From Desulfuromonadales bacterium (lineage in GTDB: Bacteria; Desulfobacterota; Desulfuromonadia; Desulfuromonadales; BM103), in assembly GCA_014860225.1 (NCBI GenBank), contig JACZKE010000038.1, positions 1 to 52,646 of the forward strand: 52,646 nucleotides of DNA, written 5' to 3'. The position numbers and the translations under genes are program-made. The notes beneath the pieces were generated by a model. The model did no database searches. It saw nothing but the letters and a program-made list of their open reading frames with translations, and had not been told where the DNA came from. Shown in pieces: positions 52,494 to 52,646 of this stretch. Numbering within the stretch: position 1 is the first letter of the stretch; each line of letters starts with the position of its first letter.

Positions 52494-52646
52494 CTGTCGG
52501 ACTATCCATGAGCCGGCTGCAAATTCGGCTGTTTGGCCCATATTTCAGCTCCTTTTTGGTCCATAGCTACGGCTATGAACCTGCAAATGAGCTAAAATCT
52601 GTTCTCAAACATCCAAATTTTCGCTTCGGCCCGTATAGTCCGACAG
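52494..52646. repeat. Long-form palindromic repeat, copy C
   Basis: Perfect 12-base terminal inverted repeats, CTGTCGGACTAT (52494-52505) and its complement (52635-52646), enclose arms of about 75 bases that pair imperfectly around a CATAGC-TACG-GCTATG apex. TAGCTACGGCT at 52564-52574 also occurs at the apex of the 16555-16721 element. The outer ends match copies A and B. It lies upstream of the cytochrome b5-like gene; the window ends at its right boundary, so further sequence is unseen. Confidence 0.85.

Noticed and set aside
1-52646. CRISPR arrays, tRNA genes, prophage or insertion-sequence genes
   Set aside because: No regular direct repeats with spacers, no cloverleaf-like genes and no transposase or phage proteins were seen.

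Overview
The window reads as a chromosomal segment of a moderately GC-rich, anaerobic or facultative Gram-negative bacterium. Gene content points to the Desulfuromonadales/Geobacterales side of the former delta-proteobacteria: Nif3 and C4-zinc-ribbon genes before RNase P RNA, a TAXI-type TRAP transporter under a sigma-54 two-component system, a ~1000-residue NAD-glutamate dehydrogenase, rubredoxin, ElbB, cytochrome c nitrite reductase NrfA, and many response regulators. This placement is inference from gene families; no 16S rRNA is present. I saw no phage, insertion sequence, tRNA or CRISPR array.

Layout. 1-3400: housekeeping (nif3 3' end, zinc ribbon, rnpB, YkgJ-like, LOG family). 3396-15021 (+): a periplasmic-binding-protein/histidine-kinase fusion and an NtrC-type regulator, then a noncoding stretch with three palindromic sites and a near-consensus sigma-54 promoter. 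That promoter faces a TAXI binding protein, TRAP permease, universal stress protein, NAD-glutamate dehydrogenase and aminotransferase. 15117-22901 (-): lpdA, sucB, sucA, trxB, lipA, a probable truncated lipB remnant and rubredoxin, convergent with the previous block. 23312-29835: elbB (-), then HAD phosphatase, DegQ-type protease, a small conserved protein, RluD-like synthase, PgeF and a REC-SARP regulator (+). 30288-37323: REC-PilZ regulator, GerMN lipoprotein, DUF2270 membrane protein, Cys-rich receiver, nrfA and a SpoIIM-like membrane protein, separated by long intergenic regions. 37631-41303 (-): alpha/beta hydrolase and trkH-trkA. 41735-50844 (-): a six-gene alpha-glucan operon (response regulator, sugar nucleotidyltransferase/PMM fusion, galT-like, large GH13, glgA, small acidic protein). 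50963-52646: radical SAM protein, a small membrane protein, cytochrome b5-like protein and a palindromic repeat.

How it works together. The best system-level reading is an amino-acid (probably glutamate) sensing, uptake and oxidation island. A ligand-sensing kinase/regulator pair would switch on a TRAP importer through sigma-54. The adjacent glutamate dehydrogenase and aminotransferase would give 2-oxoglutarate, and the convergent operon encodes the complete 2-oxoglutarate dehydrogenase (E1, E2, E3) with lipoyl synthase. The ligand assignment is inference.

The least explained structure is a set of imperfect palindromic elements. One family appears in a short form (two copies) and a long form (one copy). 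Two other long palindromes lie at 16555-16721 and about 23057-23245, and the former shares an 11-base apex with the long form. Other notable items are a lipB C-terminal remnant, a receiver domain with four clustered cysteines upstream of nrfA, an FNR-like site before nrfA, and a candidate small RNA near 29920-30021.
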